From contig JAIRXZ010000193.1 of assembly GCA_031267995.1 (NCBI GenBank), positions 1 through 5,123 of the forward strand: a DNA stretch of 5,123 bases, in the 5' to 3' direction. This document shows, in pieces, positions 4,222-5,123 of this stretch. Both the position numbers and the translations under genes were made by a program. The stretch is from Odoribacteraceae bacterium. Its GTDB lineage: Bacteria; Bacteroidota; Bacteroidia; Bacteroidales; Marinifilaceae. The notes beneath the pieces are model-generated. The model saw nothing but the letters and a program-made list of their open reading frames with translations, was not told the origin of the DNA and searched no databases. Each line of letters begins with the position of its first letter. The first letter of the stretch is position 1.

Positions 4222-5123
4222 ATGATGAGAAAGTTGATCGTATCAAGTCTATGTATCCTCGCCTGCGCCTGCTCCGGGGAGAGGTTCCGCGGCGTTCCCG
4301 CGAAGTATCACGCCTTGCTGGACAGCGCCCTGGTGAAGGCCGCCGACAATCGCGCCGAGCTGGAAAAGGCGCTGGCCGATGCCCCCGACACGCGCAAGGA
4401 GGGGCTGGCCTTCCTGATTGCTTACATGCCCGAACGCGACCTGCTCTCCGCCCGCGCCGCCGATTTGCTGGAGAACGCGGGGTGGGCGTACACCGCTCGC
4501 GAGCGTTTTGCCTGGGCGGCGGCCGTGCCCGACTCTATTTTCCTGAATGACGTGCTCCCGTACGCCGTCTTGAACGAGACGAGGGAGAATTGGCGAGGCG
4601 ATTTTTATCGCCGCTTTGCCCCCTACGCGGAGCATTGCACCACCCTCGAGGAGGCGATCAATGCCGTGAACAAGCATATCCGCGACGAGCTGAAGGTGGA
4701 TTACAATACCCGACGCCGGCGGCCGGATCAAAGTCCTTCCGAGTCGATAGCGCAGGGGATGGCCTCCTGCAGCGGCCTTTCGATTCTCCTGACGGACGCT
4801 TTCCGCGCCGTGGGCATCCCCTCGCGCGTGGCGGGGACGGCCAATTGGCACGACAACCGCGGGAATCACACCTGGTGCGAGGTTTGGCTGGACGGTCGCT
4901 GGTATTTCACCGAGTATTATCCCAACGAGCTGGACAATGCCTGGTTCCTGCCCGACGCCGGACGCGCGCGTCCCGGGAATCGCGACTATGCCGTGTGGGC
5001 ATCCTCCTTCAAGCCCACCGGCGAGGCCTTCCCGCTGGTGTGGGACTATTCGATAGATTACGTGCCGGCCATCGACGTCTCCCGCCGCTACATTGACGTT
5101 TACCAGGAGTTGCTGTCGCGTCG
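4222..5123 (+). CDS. Transglutaminase-like lipoprotein, 3' end beyond the window
   Basis: 300 codons are visible and the frame stays open to the right edge. The N-terminus (MMRKLIVSSLCILACACSG) is a lipoprotein signal; Cys15 (ILAC) or Cys17 (CSG) is the lipidation site, so the protein should be periplasmic or outer-membrane bound. A charged, probably helical region (about 25-140) follows, with the recognisable stretch FLNDVLPYAVLNETRENWR. Next is a transglutaminase-like (papain-fold) core: GMASCSGLSILLTDAFRAVGIPSR with Cys183, then NHTWCEVWLDGRWYF with His216. The third catalytic position, 15 residues after the histidine, is Glu231 where many relatives have Asp. Such domains may act as proteases or transferases; the substrate is unknown. 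ATG codons occur at 4222 and 4225, and I took the first. It starts 9 nt after the dehydrogenase-like stop, so it is likely the third gene of the yggS operon. Confidence 0.88.
   Translation, partial: MMRKLIVSSLCILACACSGERFRGVPAKYHALLDSALVKAADNRAELEKALADAPDTRKEGLAFLIAYMPERDLLSARAADLLENAGWAYTARERFAWAAAVPDSIFLNDVLPYAVLNETRENWRGDFYRRFAPYAEHCTTLEEAINAVNKHIRDELKVDYNTRRRRPDQSPSESIAQGMASCSGLSILLTDAFRAVGIPSRVAGTANWHDNRGNHTWCEVWLDGRWYFTEYYPNELDNAWFLPDAGRARPGNRDYAVWASSFKPTGEAFPLVWDYSIDYVPAIDVSRRYIDVYQELLSR

Overview
This window looks like chromosomal DNA from a GC-rich member of the Bacteroidota, probably the order Bacteroidales. I judge it to be roughly 60% G+C by eye. Three things point there. One CDS has the architecture of the Bacteroides-type lipoprotein N-acyltransferase Lnb (DUF4105). 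Octamers fitting the Bacteroidota -7 promoter box TAnnTTTG sit just ahead of the tRNA gene, truA and yggS. The gene starts lack strong Shine-Dalgarno sequences and have A-rich upstream stretches instead. The genus cannot be fixed from this sequence.

Layout. Positions 1-203 hold a tandem array of a 21-bp unit, about nine copies, cut by the left window edge. Positions 204-301 hold no supported gene, only a weak hairpin. A minus-strand tRNA-Phe(GAA) gene lies at 331-403, with a good intrinsic terminator just downstream (302-326) and a TAnnTTTG box upstream. The minus-strand pair truA (1636-2382) and lnb (466-1632) is separated by 3 nt and reads as one operon. A 126-bp divergent intergenic region (2383-2508) separates it from a plus-strand run. 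That run is yggS (2509-3189), a dihydroorotate-dehydrogenase-like gene (3217-4212), and a transglutaminase-like lipoprotein (4222 to beyond the right edge), with gaps of 27 and 9 nt.

How the genes relate. TruA modifies U38-U40 of tRNAs, and the tRNA-Phe here carries U39, so it is a plausible substrate. Lnb would finish maturation of lipoproteins such as the one encoded at the right end. YggS handles pyridoxal phosphate homeostasis. The dehydrogenase-like protein has lost the catalytic cysteine expected in class 1A dihydroorotate dehydrogenases, so its real substrate is open. These are mostly housekeeping genes. I see no defence system, CRISPR array, insertion sequence or clear novel multi-gene system. 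The least explained element is the 21-bp array, in which every unit junction carries a short conserved inverted repeat spaced two helical turns apart.
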